Assembly: GCA_902801475.1 (NCBI GenBank)
Contig: CADCIO010000011.1
Location: 1-59,209, forward strand
Origin: an uncultured Bacteroidales bacterium
GTDB taxonomy: Bacteria > Bacteroidota > Bacteroidia > Bacteroidales > Bacteroidaceae
Direction of reading: 5' to 3'
DNA: 59,209 bases
The notes beneath the pieces were generated by a model that searched no databases, was not told the origin of the DNA, and was given only the letters and a program-made list of their open reading frames with translations. Made by a program: the position numbers and the translations under genes. This document shows positions 8,524 through 16,796 of the stretch, piece after piece (position 1 is the first letter of the stretch; every line of letters starts with the position of its first letter).

Positions 8524-9723
8524 ATGAAAACTATGAGAAAATTTCAATTCATGATCGCCGCCTTCACCATTTGCGGCGCAAGCATGATTACATCGTGTTC
8601 GAACGATGATGACGCTGTCAATCCGCCATCGCCCGACGAGGTGGAAGCGCAGCTGCAAAAGATGACACTGCGTGAGAAGGTGGGACAACTGTTCTACGTA
8701 CGCCCCGAGTGCCTCGACACAACCATCCACTTCAACCTGGTCAGCACCATTGACCAAAGTGCAGACGACATCAAGAAAATCAAGCTACAGACCGTGAACA
8801 CCACCATGCGTGGAGTGAACGAGAAATACCCCGTGGGCGGCATCATTCTCTATGCCCATAACATCAATGACGAGGCACAACTGGCGGCATTCATCCAGCA
8901 GATACGCACCTTGAATGGCTCGCCCCTGCTCTGCATCGACGAGGAAGGTGGTCGTGTGGCCCGTATCGGAAACAATGAGAACTTCCATGTGGAGAAATTT
9001 GAGTCGATGGGTGCCATCGGTGCCACAGGCGACTCCAAGAACGCCTACCACTGCGGCAATACCATCGGCACGTATCTGAACAAATACGGCTTCGACATAG
9101 ACTTTGCCCCTGTGGCCGACGTGAACACCAACCCCGACAACATCGTCATCGGCGCCCGTGCTTTCAGCGACAATCCCGACGTGGCTGCATCTATGGTGAC
9201 GAACTACCTGCAAGGTCTGAAGGATGCTGGCGTGACGGGCTGCATCAAGCACTTCCCCGGTCATGGCGACACCACGGCTGACACGCACTTCGGCTATGCA
9301 CAGAGCCTCAAGACATGGGAGGAAATGAAGGACTGTGAGATGATCACTTTCAAGGCGGGCATCGCGTGGGGCACGCAACTCATCATGACAGCCCACATCG
9401 CCACGCCCAACGTGACGGGCTCAGACATCCCCGCCACCATGTCATCCCTCATCCTGCAAGACAAACTGCGTGGTGAACTGGGCTACCAGAACATCATCAT
9501 CACCGACGCAATGGAGATGGGAGCCATCACCAAGCAATACAACAATGCCGAAGCCGCAGTGGGCACACTCCTGGCAGGTGCCGACATCGTGCTGGGTCCT
9601 CAGAACTTCGTTGACGCCTTCGATGCTGTCATCAAAGCCGTGGAAGACGGTACGCTCACCGAAGAGCGCATCAACCAAAGCGTGCGCCGCATCCTGAAAC
9701 TGAAAAAACAGATTGGACGATAA
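8524..9723 (+). CDS. GH3 family lipoprotein, NagZ-like beta-N-acetylhexosaminidase
   Basis: 399 residues. A lipoprotein signal with lipobox MITSC puts the acylated Cys at residue 25. It is followed by NDDD, an acidic patch like the Bacteroidetes surface-export signal. The GH3 catalytic domain shows IDEEGGRVARI near the substrate site, KHFPGHGDTTADTH (about 242-255) carrying the NagZ Asp/His pair, and TDAMEMGAI with the nucleophile Asp at about 327. NagZ-type enzymes remove GlcNAc from muropeptides or chitooligosaccharides. Most NagZ enzymes are cytoplasmic, so an exported one would act on wall debris or external glycan, possibly feeding the AmpG-like permeases nearby. It starts 18 bases after queF, so it may be part of the same transcript although unrelated to queuosine. 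Confidence 0.88.
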   Translation: MKTMRKFQFMIAAFTICGASMITSCSNDDDAVNPPSPDEVEAQLQKMTLREKVGQLFYVRPECLDTTIHFNLVSTIDQSADDIKKIKLQTVNTTMRGVNEKYPVGGIILYAHNINDEAQLAAFIQQIRTLNGSPLLCIDEEGGRVARIGNNENFHVEKFESMGAIGATGDSKNAYHCGNTIGTYLNKYGFDIDFAPVADVNTNPDNIVIGARAFSDNPDVAASMVTNYLQGLKDAGVTGCIKHFPGHGDTTADTHFGYAQSLKTWEEMKDCEMITFKAGIAWGTQLIMTAHIATPNVTGSDIPATMSSLILQDKLRGELGYQNIIITDAMEMGAITKQYNNAEAAVGTLLAGADIVLGPQNFVDAFDAVIKAVEDGTLTEERINQSVRRILKLKKQIGR

Positions 9724-9747
9724 ACGCACACCCCCAACTAAAAAACA
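9724..9747. repeat. Dispersed 24-base repeat, copy 1
   Basis: A 24-base sequence beginning ACGCACACCCCCAACT that is repeated exactly at 14438-14461. It starts one base after the stop codon of the GH3 gene. Function unknown. Confidence 0.7.
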
Positions 9748-9758
9748 AAAAAAAAGAC

Positions 9759-9790
9759 GCGAGACCGCGAGACCACGAGACCGCGAGACC
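9759..9790. repeat. Octamer tandem repeat
   Basis: Four consecutive eight-base units, GCGAGACC, with the third copy varying to ACGAGACC. It lies in the 3' untranslated region of the GH3 gene, just before its terminator. Confidence 0.85.
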
Positions 9791-9802
9791 ATTTGAAATA
9801 GC

Positions 9803-9834
9803 AAGAGGGAGTCGGAAACGACCCCCTCTTTTTC
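9803..9834 (+). terminator. Rho-independent terminator after the queuosine/GH3 unit
   Basis: Stem 9803-9813 with 9820-9830 (AAGAGGGAGTC / GACCCCCTCTT, one mismatched or bulged position) followed by a T-rich tract. It separates the GH3 gene from the blaI operon. Confidence 0.75.
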
Positions 9835-9910
9835 TATTCTTTCTTTCGTAAGAGTTCCTTGTTTTCATCACCTGACGCATGATATCATCAAAAGACTAAA
9901 AGACATAATG

Positions 9911-9926
9911 AACTAAAAATATAGTT
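9911..9926. promoter_or_regulatory. Candidate BlaI-family operator 1
   Basis: Inverted repeat AACTA-N6-TAGTT, upstream of the -7 box of the blaI-like gene. The same 16-base architecture recurs at 9982-9997. Two copies around the promoter of a winged-helix repressor gene suggest autorepression. Confidence 0.6.
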
Positions 9927-9965
9927 AAATAGTGTTATTCTCTTGTGTGTTTCATCTAAAAGGCA

Positions 9966-9973
9966 TTACTTTG
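9966..9973 (+). promoter_or_regulatory. Likely -7 box of the blaI-like operon
   Basis: TTACTTTG, close to the TAnnTTTG consensus, lies between the two candidate operators and 30 bases upstream of the ATG at 10003. Confidence 0.5.
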
Positions 9974-9981
9974 CACAATCA

Positions 9982-9997
9982 AACTAAATAAATAGTT
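9982..9997. promoter_or_regulatory. Candidate BlaI-family operator 2
   Basis: Second AACTA-N6-TAGTT inverted repeat, just downstream of the predicted transcription start and ending six bases before the ATG. A repressor bound here would block transcription or early elongation. Confidence 0.6.
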
Positions 9998-10002
9998 GAA
10001 AA

Positions 10003-10359
10003 ATGGAGAAACTAACAGGAAAAGAAGAAGAGGTGATGGAGATGATCTGGAAGATCGGTCCATGCGCTCCCAAGGATGTGGTGGCGGAATATGAAGAACC
10101 GAAACCACACATCAACACGATTGCCACGATGTTTCAGTCGTTGGAAAGGAAAGGGTATCTCATTCACGAGGCAAAGGGACGTGGCTATATTTACTCTGCC
10201 GCCATTGCTCAGGAAGACTATGGACGGAGCAAGTTCACCAATTTCGTGAACCGATACTTCGACAATTCTTACATGAATGTGGTGTCTGCGCTGGTGCAGG
10301 AAGAGAAGATCAGCAAGAGTGAACTCTTGGATTTCTTGAAGAAACTGGAAGAAAAATGA
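10003..10359 (+). CDS. BlaI/MecI/CopY family repressor
   Basis: 118-residue winged-helix repressor, the usual length of the family. The N-terminal half reads LTGKEEEVMEMIWKIGPCAP, then NTIATMFQSLERKGYL as the recognition-helix region and GRGYIYSA as the wing. The C-terminal half (from about 75) is the helical dimerisation arm. Family members repress their own operon until cleaved after signalling by a BlaR1-type membrane protease, and that gene follows with a four-base overlap (ATGA, 10356-10359). Matched inverted repeats at 9911 and 9982 are the likely operators. Confidence 0.92.
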   Translation: MEKLTGKEEEVMEMIWKIGPCAPKDVVAEYEEPKPHINTIATMFQSLERKGYLIHEAKGRGYIYSAAIAQEDYGRSKFTNFVNRYFDNSYMNVVSALVQEEKISKSELLDFLKKLEEK

Positions 10360-12692
10360 TGGCATCCCTATTTATCTATATTCTGAAATGGGCTATCAGC
10401 CTTACGTTGCTGTATTCGCTCTATGGCTTGTTCCTGCGGAAGGAAACGTTTCATCGTTTCAACCGTATGGTGCTGGTGGGCATCCTGCTGACCAGCTTGG
10501 CACTACCCTTCTGCACCATCCATACGAATCAGGAAACCATTGTGTCGAAGGGAATGACAGACCTCGAAACCAACATTGCTGACGAAATTGTGATTCAATA
10601 TCAGCCAGAGGAAGATGCAGAGGGAACAGAACCGAGCACCCATATCTCTTTCTTCAAAAAGAAGCAGTCGGAAAGAGAAACACCTGCTCGCACCCTGCAT
10701 CTGAGCCCCGTTCGTTGGCTCATCCTGCTCTACCTCTTGGGCTTGGTCTATTTCTGGGCACAATATCTGCTGTCCGTTGGTGCTATCTATCGTGTAATCA
10801 GACAGAGCCTACGAATCGACAAAGACGGGCTTCCTAAGGGTGTCCGTCTAAAAAGCCATCCGTCCATCCACACTCCGTTCTCGTGGTTCAGCACCATCAT
10901 CATTCGAGAGGACGACATCAAAGGCAATGCCAATATCACAGATGCCATCATTGCCCACGAACTGGCTCATGTCCAACTGCGCCACTCGTGGGACAACTTG
11001 CTGGCAGACTTCGCCGCCAATATGCTTTGGTGGCTGCCCTTCACATGGATGCTCAGACGAGACTTGCGTGATGTGCATGAGTATCAGGCCGACCAAGCCG
11101 TAATGCAGAGGGGGTTCGATGCCCACACCTACCAGTTGCTGCTGATAGACAGGGCGACAGAACCCACCCCCTACGAGATAGCCAACAATTTTGAACAAAA
11201 CCCCATTAAAAGACGATTAATGATGATGTTTAGAAACCAATCAGGTCGCTATGCCTGGCTGAAAGCGTTGTATCTGATACCGCTTGGTGCCATCGCTTTG
11301 GCAGCCTTTGCCAAGCCCAACGTGATGGAGACGATTGAGACCAAGGTGTCTGATGAAGTGGAATCGTTTCCCACTCCTTTTGCTGCCTCAAAGAAAGGAG
11401 CAGATACTTCTTCGGACGATGACAACGACTGGACACAAGACCCACGCGGCATCTACCGAATGACCAAAATCACAGGTCGTGACGGCATTGAGATCAATGG
11501 AACCTTCGACCAATACAAGATTTGTGAAGAGGATGCCACTTACTCCTTTTGGGTCGATGGCAGCAATCCCAAGAATGTTCAGTTCCGTCTGAACATCAAC
11601 GATGCCAACGTTTTCGACTACACAGGGAGAGTTCCCCAAGAAGAGGATGGGCACGGCTCACAGATCTACGACAGCAACGGCAAGGAGTTCAAACTCAGGT
11701 GGTGGAGCGTGTACAAAGACCACGCCCTATTCCCTGATCATGGTTGGGTGGTGGAGAAGTACGAACGAGACAAATTCTCCAAATCTGCTGAAGAGATTCT
11801 GAGTATGCTGAGAGACACGAAAGACTTTGATAGCAATGACCCTTATGCTGGCATTTGGTGGATGAGCGAAAAGAACGAAGCTGAGTTGCAGGCATGGAAG
11901 GACGGAAAAGGATCTTTTGAAACACTGCTCAGCATGACCGGAATGGTGGTGCGAGGCCATCGAGTGCTGAGGTTCAGTTTTGTGAATGACATCAATATGG
12001 CGAGACGTGGCTATACTGGCTCTGTGCAAGACTGTTCCCACAAGAGGAAAGAAAAAATCCGCATCGGCAGCCGCATCTACGAACCCGAATGGATAGGCGA
12101 CAACTACTTTTATTATCAAACAGAAAAAGGGAATTTCCAATTTTGGACACGCCAAACCATAGGCAAAGAATTCCTCTATGATAATCTTCTCTCCATACTT
12201 CATGCTTGCCTGCACCAGCCACATCCCCTTGCCACCAGCAAGTTTGACACGAAGCCAACCCGTGCGGACATCTCTGTGTCCAGCAGCGACAGCATCTATC
12301 TCGCCCCCAATGTCAGCCTAGCAAGATTTGAGGGAGGAGAAAGCGCCCTCATGCACTATATGCAATCGCATCTGCATTACCCTGACCCCATCTATAGGAA
12401 ATATGGTTTTGAAGGTCGCTTGATGGTCAGCTTCGTGGTGGAAAAAGATGGAAGCCTGCAACATTTCTCTGTGATTCGCAACGACATCAACACCAAAGAA
12501 ACAGCCGCCTCTCTCCATGTGACGGAGGAGGAATACGAAACCTTCATCAACAAAAGAAAGGCTGCCTTCGAGAATGTGGTAATCAACATCCTCCAATCTA
12601 TGCCCAAGTGGCAACCTGCCATCCATGAAACGAATGGCAAGAAAGAATATGTACGCATGAAATATACCATGCCTTTCACTTTCAGACTTTAA
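10356..12692 (+). CDS. BlaR1-type M56 metallopeptidase with sensor-like and TonB C-terminal domains
   Basis: 778 residues. N-terminal helices about 5-25, 33-52 and 125-150 are followed by the M56 zinc protease block IIAHELAHVQLRHSWDN (HExxH at about 200-204) and a distal EYQADQ. After another membrane segment (about 310-325) comes an extracytoplasmic region starting PRGIYRM at about 362. It runs to about 600 and clearly matches the whole secreted protein encoded at 15793. The last 100 residues form a TonB C-terminal-like domain (FEGRLMVSFVVEKDGSLQHF, then MPKWQPAI). Known BlaR1/MecR1 proteins sense a ligand outside and cleave the repressor inside. M56-TonB fusions are common in Bacteroidetes, but their ligands are mostly unknown. 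The enzyme and repressor are translationally coupled. Confidence 0.85.
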   Translation: MMASLFIYILKWAISLTLLYSLYGLFLRKETFHRFNRMVLVGILLTSLALPFCTIHTNQETIVSKGMTDLETNIADEIVIQYQPEEDAEGTEPSTHISFFKKKQSERETPARTLHLSPVRWLILLYLLGLVYFWAQYLLSVGAIYRVIRQSLRIDKDGLPKGVRLKSHPSIHTPFSWFSTIIIREDDIKGNANITDAIIAHELAHVQLRHSWDNLLADFAANMLWWLPFTWMLRRDLRDVHEYQADQAVMQRGFDAHTYQLLLIDRATEPTPYEIANNFEQNPIKRRLMMMFRNQSGRYAWLKALYLIPLGAIALAAFAKPNVMETIETKVSDEVESFPTPFAASKKGADTSSDDDNDWTQDPRGIYRMTKITGRDGIEINGTFDQYKICEEDATYSFWVDGSNPKNVQFRLNINDANVFDYTGRVPQEEDGHGSQIYDSNGKEFKLRWWSVYKDHALFPDHGWVVEKYERDKFSKSAEEILSMLRDTKDFDSNDPYAGIWWMSEKNEAELQAWKDGKGSFETLLSMTGMVVRGHRVLRFSFVNDINMARRGYTGSVQDCSHKRKEKIRIGSRIYEPEWIGDNYFYYQTEKGNFQFWTRQTIGKEFLYDNLLSILHACLHQPHPLATSKFDTKPTRADISVSSSDSIYLAPNVSLARFEGGESALMHYMQSHLHYPDPIYRKYGFEGRLMVSFVVEKDGSLQHFSVIRNDINTKETAASLHVTEEEYETFINKRKAAFENVVINILQSMPKWQPAIHETNGKKEYVRMKYTMPFTFRL

Positions 12693-12709
12693 ACTATCAA
12701 CTGTCAACC
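12693..12709. repeat. Short heptamer-type spacer repeat
   Basis: The 17-base spacer between the BlaR1-type gene and the next gene consists of near-copies of the seven-base unit ACTGTCA. This is the same unit (read on this strand) that is repeated inside the SpoIID gene at 3505-3539. Confidence 0.5.
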
Positions 12710-13522
12710 ATGAATAAAATCTGTTTGATCATCCTCACATGGATCACATTGATTTCGACTGCCTCTGCCACAGGGCAGGAAGGTGAACGCATCATTTGGA
12801 AAGGGCAAAAGTACGAGATGCTGACCATACCCCTCTTCCAGTGCCACGAGTTTGATAGCTTGGGCAGGAAAATGGAAAGAGAAGCGTCAATAACATCCCT
12901 TTGGCGTGGCTATCAGGGTCATTGGTTCATCGAAAACGACATGCTCTATCTCGACCACATCGTGCCTGACAGTGGGGAAAAACTCTACGCCAAGGACATT
13001 CCAGCACTTCGCAAATACTGCAAGAACGGACGTGTGGCAGCCACTTGGTTCAGCGACACCCTGCGCGTCGTGTCGGGCGATTGCATAAAGTATGAACACA
13101 TGGGTTTCAACCGCTACTACGAGCATGAGGACTTCATCGCTGTGAAGCAAGGCAAGGTCGTTTCAGTCAAACGAGTAGAGAACAAGTTGCTCATCAAAGG
13201 GAAGATGGATGACCCGAGGGAGCTCGTGAAGTTCATCGACGACCTCGGCAAGCAACTGCACAAACGCTATCCAAAAGAGAGCGGTCGTATCCTCGCCAGA
13301 GTCCAATACTGCAACTTTGGCCTCATGATGATGCCCACTGACGTGGAAGTGACCTTCCCCAGCGATGAAATGGCCCCACACAACAAAGCGATGGAAAGGG
13401 AAATCAAGGAGAAACTCGCCAACTACATCCTCGCCAACAAAATTCTTCCCCTCTATTACCTCAAAGGGAAGATAAAACAGACACCTTGGACGCTCCCCAT
13501 CCGGTTGGAACCATCTAAATAA
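12710..13522 (+). CDS. Exported protein of unknown function
   Basis: 270 residues with a clear signal peptide (NKICLIILTWITLISTASA). The mature part is mixed alpha/beta by eye with many aromatic residues. The C-terminal stretch WTLPIRLEPS is faintly reminiscent of the last strand of TonB C-terminal domains, but I see no firm family. The start is the ATG 17 bases after the BlaR1-type gene, so it is probably the third gene of the BlaI-controlled operon and may be a target or partner of the signalling pair. Confidence 0.7.
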   Translation: MNKICLIILTWITLISTASATGQEGERIIWKGQKYEMLTIPLFQCHEFDSLGRKMEREASITSLWRGYQGHWFIENDMLYLDHIVPDSGEKLYAKDIPALRKYCKNGRVAATWFSDTLRVVSGDCIKYEHMGFNRYYEHEDFIAVKQGKVVSVKRVENKLLIKGKMDDPRELVKFIDDLGKQLHKRYPKESGRILARVQYCNFGLMMMPTDVEVTFPSDEMAPHNKAMEREIKEKLANYILANKILPLYYLKGKIKQTPWTLPIRLEPSK

Positions 13523-13531
13523 TCAAGCCCT

Positions 13532-14320
13532 ATGAGAAAGAAAACATTTTTATCATCCGTGAAAGATTTCATCATCAAGTACTGGTATGCGCTGCCAGTG
13601 TTGTTCGTTTTACTGTTGATTTTATATTTTACTGCCCCAAGAGCAGTTCTCGACGCATTGCTCATCTTGTTGCTCCTCATTCTGATTTTGCTTATTGTCA
13701 CATGGGTGGTTCTGTTGGTCAACAAAAAGTGGCTGCAATTCACCATCTCCTTTGTGGCATCCATCGTGATTGTTGGGGGGATGGGAGTATTCTTCTTATA
13801 TGCTATCGCCCAGGGGTTGTCTGAACCTGACAACGACCCTTTTGGAAAGGATCACCCCATTCCTGCGAATTTGGAATACAACTTGCCTTTAGATAAATTC
13901 ATCGTTGAGGTAGATTCATTCGATAATGAATGGCCAAAAGACCTTGATTCACTCGTATCGCCTGTTGACATCCATGACCCCAACACCTACCTGAACATTT
14001 GGAACGACAGTCAAGGAGGAATCTATACGTATGATTTCTTCTATGGTCCGCTGCCAGCAGGAGAGATTTATCTGAAATGTTTCGAAGTGACGGAAAACAT
14101 CCCACTTTCCGAGACAAGAATCAGCAAGGAAAGCCGAGTGGAAATCAAACCGACGAATTCCTTCTCCAAAGTCGTTAATCAGCAGAGATTCTTCATCTAT
14201 GAAGGTGTTTGGGGTGATTACTATGCTGCACGCATCGAGGTGTGGTTCAAGGACGCTAAGACCAAAGAGGAAAAGAAACTCTTGGAGAAAGTGTATCGAG
14301 TGGAAGGTTGGATGCGATAG
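13532..14320 (+). CDS. Membrane-anchored protein of unknown function
   Basis: 262 residues. Three hydrophobic segments crowd the first 95 residues (about 18-36, 40-62 and 68-95, very leucine/isoleucine rich). A 165-residue hydrophilic domain follows, rich in acidic and aromatic residues, with a YDFFYGPLPAGEIYLK block. The topology suggests an exposed C-terminal domain on the outer face of the inner membrane. It begins nine bases after the preceding gene and is probably the last member of the blaI operon. No family recognised. Confidence 0.7.
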   Translation: MRKKTFLSSVKDFIIKYWYALPVLFVLLLILYFTAPRAVLDALLILLLLILILLIVTWVVLLVNKKWLQFTISFVASIVIVGGMGVFFLYAIAQGLSEPDNDPFGKDHPIPANLEYNLPLDKFIVEVDSFDNEWPKDLDSLVSPVDIHDPNTYLNIWNDSQGGIYTYDFFYGPLPAGEIYLKCFEVTENIPLSETRISKESRVEIKPTNSFSKVVNQQRFFIYEGVWGDYYAARIEVWFKDAKTKEEKKLLEKVYRVEGWMR

Positions 14321-14437
14321 ACATTGTATCTAGTTGTAAGAACATATTTTCGAACACGGATTGAAAGGATTTTAAGGATTAATTGTGTTTTCCTCGTCCT
14401 TAAAACCTGTTCCTTCTTGCCTTGTTTTTGCCGCCAC

Positions 14438-14461
14438 ACGCACACCCCCAACTAAAAAACA
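14438..14461. repeat. Dispersed 24-base repeat, copy 2
   Basis: Exact copy of the 24 bases at 9724-9747, here in the 229-base spacer after the membrane protein gene. The rest of that spacer (14321-14549) holds the promoter at 14494 and nothing else I can identify. Confidence 0.7.
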
Positions 14462-14493
14462 TGAATATATTTGGGCGTATAGGGAAATCTCAT

Positions 14494-14501
14494 TATCTTT
14501 G
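14494..14501 (+). promoter_or_regulatory. -7 box upstream of an exported-protein gene
   Basis: TATCTTTG matches TAnnTTTG. It overlaps one arm of an inverted repeat, TTGTAC at 14499-14504 and GTACAA at 14526-14531, which also encloses the 12-base palindrome ATAATATATTAT. The dyad spans the expected transcription start and could be an operator. Confidence 0.6.
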
Positions 14502-14549
14502 TACCCAAGATAATATATTATTGATGTACAATTCAAAAATTATAAGAAT

Positions 14550-15647
14550 ATGGTGAACAACTCTTTCTATGTATTTTTTATGAGAGTAATCTCTTCTTTA
14601 ATACTTACATGGAATTCATATTTGTTGTGTGCTCAGCCCTCAAATGTGGACATAATGTTTGAAGGTTATGAAAACTCAAGACTTTATGACCGCTGGGAAT
14701 ATGTTCTTTATCGTAAACATCAATCGCCAGTATACAAGAAAGTAACATTGCCGCCTTCTGTCTTTTTGAAATTATGGGATAAAGACAAAGGCTCCACTCC
14801 TGAATCCGTTGATAACAATAACGTCAGCCTATACTGGATAGGTCCTAGAGAATTCACGGAAGAAAGCCGGATTCTCTGGAAGAAAATGGCGAAGAAATGG
14901 GGAATCCGCAGCCTTTCTTTATATATCAGAGATGATAGAACAGATTCTGTGGTCAACTTCGTTCTTGATGCGATTCCCGCTAAGTGGATGTATAATGATA
15001 CACTGGTGGCATCACGTGATGTAAAACATTATGGTGAGTCGTGGGTGGCAGAACCATCTTCAACTCTTATCTTAGCACCAGACAATGGAACGATGAGAGA
15101 AACTTCGGGTAATGCTCTGGTGAAGGAAAGGTCAAGACTTCTATCTGATTGTGACATGATTCTGAATACCACTCATCTTAAACATACATCACTTAGGATG
15201 ATTCCAAAAGTTATGGATGTTCCCAAGCAGGACACGCAGGCTTTGAATCTGTATGCAAGAGACATTACAAGATTCTTACCCGAGAACACACCAAAGGACG
15301 TGAAACGAGAATACCATATAACACTTTTTATCGACAGTTTGGGATGTTCACATCTCTTCCAATATCAAGATTTTGTTAAAGACTCTGTTGACAATATTTT
15401 GTTATCTGGTTTAGGGGCCTCAATAAAAGCAAACAATTATGACACCTTTCGTCGCTTATTAACCATGGAAGGAGAAATCTTCCCGTGGAAATATATTAGA
15501 GCATCTTACATACATGGCAAATGGTACTTCATGGATGAGATTTGGACGGAGGAGGAAACAGCCAAATATTATAAGCTTCGGAACAATCTGAATTCCAGAA
15601 TCAAAACCTGCATAGAACTAAATAAAATACTGAATGATGAAGAGTAA
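14550..15647 (+). CDS. Exported protein of unknown function
   Basis: Up to 365 residues. An internal ATG at 14580 (MRVISSLILTWNSYLLCAQ) gives a compact signal peptide and may be the true start. The mature protein has an SLSLYIRDDRTDSVV segment and charged helices near the end, with no recognised fold. Codon use is visibly more A/T-rich than in the flanking genes, which could mean recent acquisition or low expression. It has its own promoter at 14494, so it is not simply part of the blaI transcript. Confidence 0.65.
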   Translation: MVNNSFYVFFMRVISSLILTWNSYLLCAQPSNVDIMFEGYENSRLYDRWEYVLYRKHQSPVYKKVTLPPSVFLKLWDKDKGSTPESVDNNNVSLYWIGPREFTEESRILWKKMAKKWGIRSLSLYIRDDRTDSVVNFVLDAIPAKWMYNDTLVASRDVKHYGESWVAEPSSTLILAPDNGTMRETSGNALVKERSRLLSDCDMILNTTHLKHTSLRMIPKVMDVPKQDTQALNLYARDITRFLPENTPKDVKREYHITLFIDSLGCSHLFQYQDFVKDSVDNILLSGLGASIKANNYDTFRRLLTMEGEIFPWKYIRASYIHGKWYFMDEIWTEEETAKYYKLRNNLNSRIKTCIELNKILNDEE

Positions 15648-15792
15648 AAGTGAGAATAACGGCAACATGGACAAACAGAATGACGACACAGATGGCTTTA
15701 CGGTCATCATGCCGACATAATAATAAAAAGTCGTCATATCAGGAAGTGTCAAAATAATTATTAATTTCATTTAGATTTTAAAAGTTTCAAGA

Positions 15793-16650
15793 ATGAAAAG
15801 AGCTCTCTCTATTCTGATGGCAACAGCAGCCATCGCACTCGTGCCTACAACAAGTATAGCGCAGACAGAAAACCCACGTGGTGTGTATAAATTGATGGCG
15901 CAGACAGACAAGAACGGCAATCTCAGCAGGAATACGTATGACGGTTATAAGATATGCACGGACAGCATCACACTGATGTTTACAGTGCAAGGGTGTATAT
16001 ACTATTTGAGCAATATGGACGATGAAATCTTTAACTACACGGGTGAAGAACCTGATGCCCACAATGCTACAGCCATGCGCATCTTCAACAGCGATGCTGA
16101 GCACTTCACCCTAAAGTGGTGGAACAATAAATCCTCCTCTTTATACTTCCCTTACAAAGACTGGTGTACGGAGTATTACGAGTCAGGCAAATACTCTGAG
16201 AGGGCTAAGGAAATTCTTGATGCACTGATGTTGCCTGCTGCCACCGATTCGAGAATGCCCATCATTGGCGCATGGCGGATGGTGGGCATGATGGATGAAC
16301 TCCGTGATGCGAAGAAGCAATTGAGAAAACTGTATGAGAGTCCTCCTCAAAGAGACTATAACTATCTCCTCCTCACGCCCTACAAGGCCGTTATGTTCGG
16401 CGGGGCCGGAGGATCCATTGAGCCCATCGCATACGAGAAGAAGGGTAAGAGAATAAGGATTGGTTCGGAATTTTCTGCTGAGGAGGAATCCATCACTTGG
16501 CTCGGCAAGGACTGCTTCGCAAGGGAAGTTCATCTTGATTACCGGACTGACTATCAGATATGGGAACGTGTGTCCAGCGAAATACCGCTCTTTAACAGGA
16601 TTGCCAGTCAGTTCATCAGAAAGACCCATCAGGTTGCTGTGTGGGAGTGA
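15793..16650 (+). CDS. Secreted stand-alone homologue of the BlaR1 sensor-like domain
   Basis: 285 residues with a signal peptide (MKRALSILMATAAIALVP, cleavage near SIAQ). The mature protein aligns along its length with residues about 360-600 of the BlaR1-type protein encoded at 10356. Paired segments are PRGVYKL and PRGIYRM, YDGYKIC and FDQYKIC, IFNYTGEEP and VFDYTGRVP, FTLKWW and FKLRWW, and SERAKEILDAL and SKSAEEILSML. It lacks the protease and the membrane anchor. It could be a soluble ligand-binding partner, a decoy, or the evolutionary source of the sensor. It begins 145 bases after the previous gene; I see no strong promoter box in that gap. Confidence 0.75.
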   Translation: MKRALSILMATAAIALVPTTSIAQTENPRGVYKLMAQTDKNGNLSRNTYDGYKICTDSITLMFTVQGCIYYLSNMDDEIFNYTGEEPDAHNATAMRIFNSDAEHFTLKWWNNKSSSLYFPYKDWCTEYYESGKYSERAKEILDALMLPAATDSRMPIIGAWRMVGMMDELRDAKKQLRKLYESPPQRDYNYLLLTPYKAVMFGGAGGSIEPIAYEKKGKRIRIGSEFSAEEESITWLGKDCFAREVHLDYRTDYQIWERVSSEIPLFNRIASQFIRKTHQVAVWE

Positions 16651-16764
16651 CAGAGAATGGTCCTAGACTTAAAAGATTTTAAACAAAAGAACCAACAGAA
16701 TCAATATGAGTCCATAAAAAAACAAAAAATGGGGTGAGAGTTTGGTGGTGAGGGAAAAAGGATG

Positions 16765-16772
16765 TAACTTTG
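16765..16772 (+). promoter_or_regulatory. -7 box
   Basis: TAACTTTG (TAnnTTTG), 24 bases before the ATG at 16797. It overlaps an in-frame TTG at 16770, which rules that codon out as the start. Confidence 0.65.
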
Positions 16773-16796
16773 CCCTGTCAAACAAATCAATATAAT

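Noticed and set aside
10003..12692. Beta-lactam resistance operon
   Set aside because: The regulator and protease are of the BlaI/BlaR1 family, but no beta-lactamase or PBP2a gene follows and the sensor region is not a penicillin-binding domain.
16770..16796. Upstream TTG start for the 192-residue exported protein
   Set aside because: The TTG is part of the -7 box TAACTTTG; the ATG at 16797 gives a proper signal peptide.
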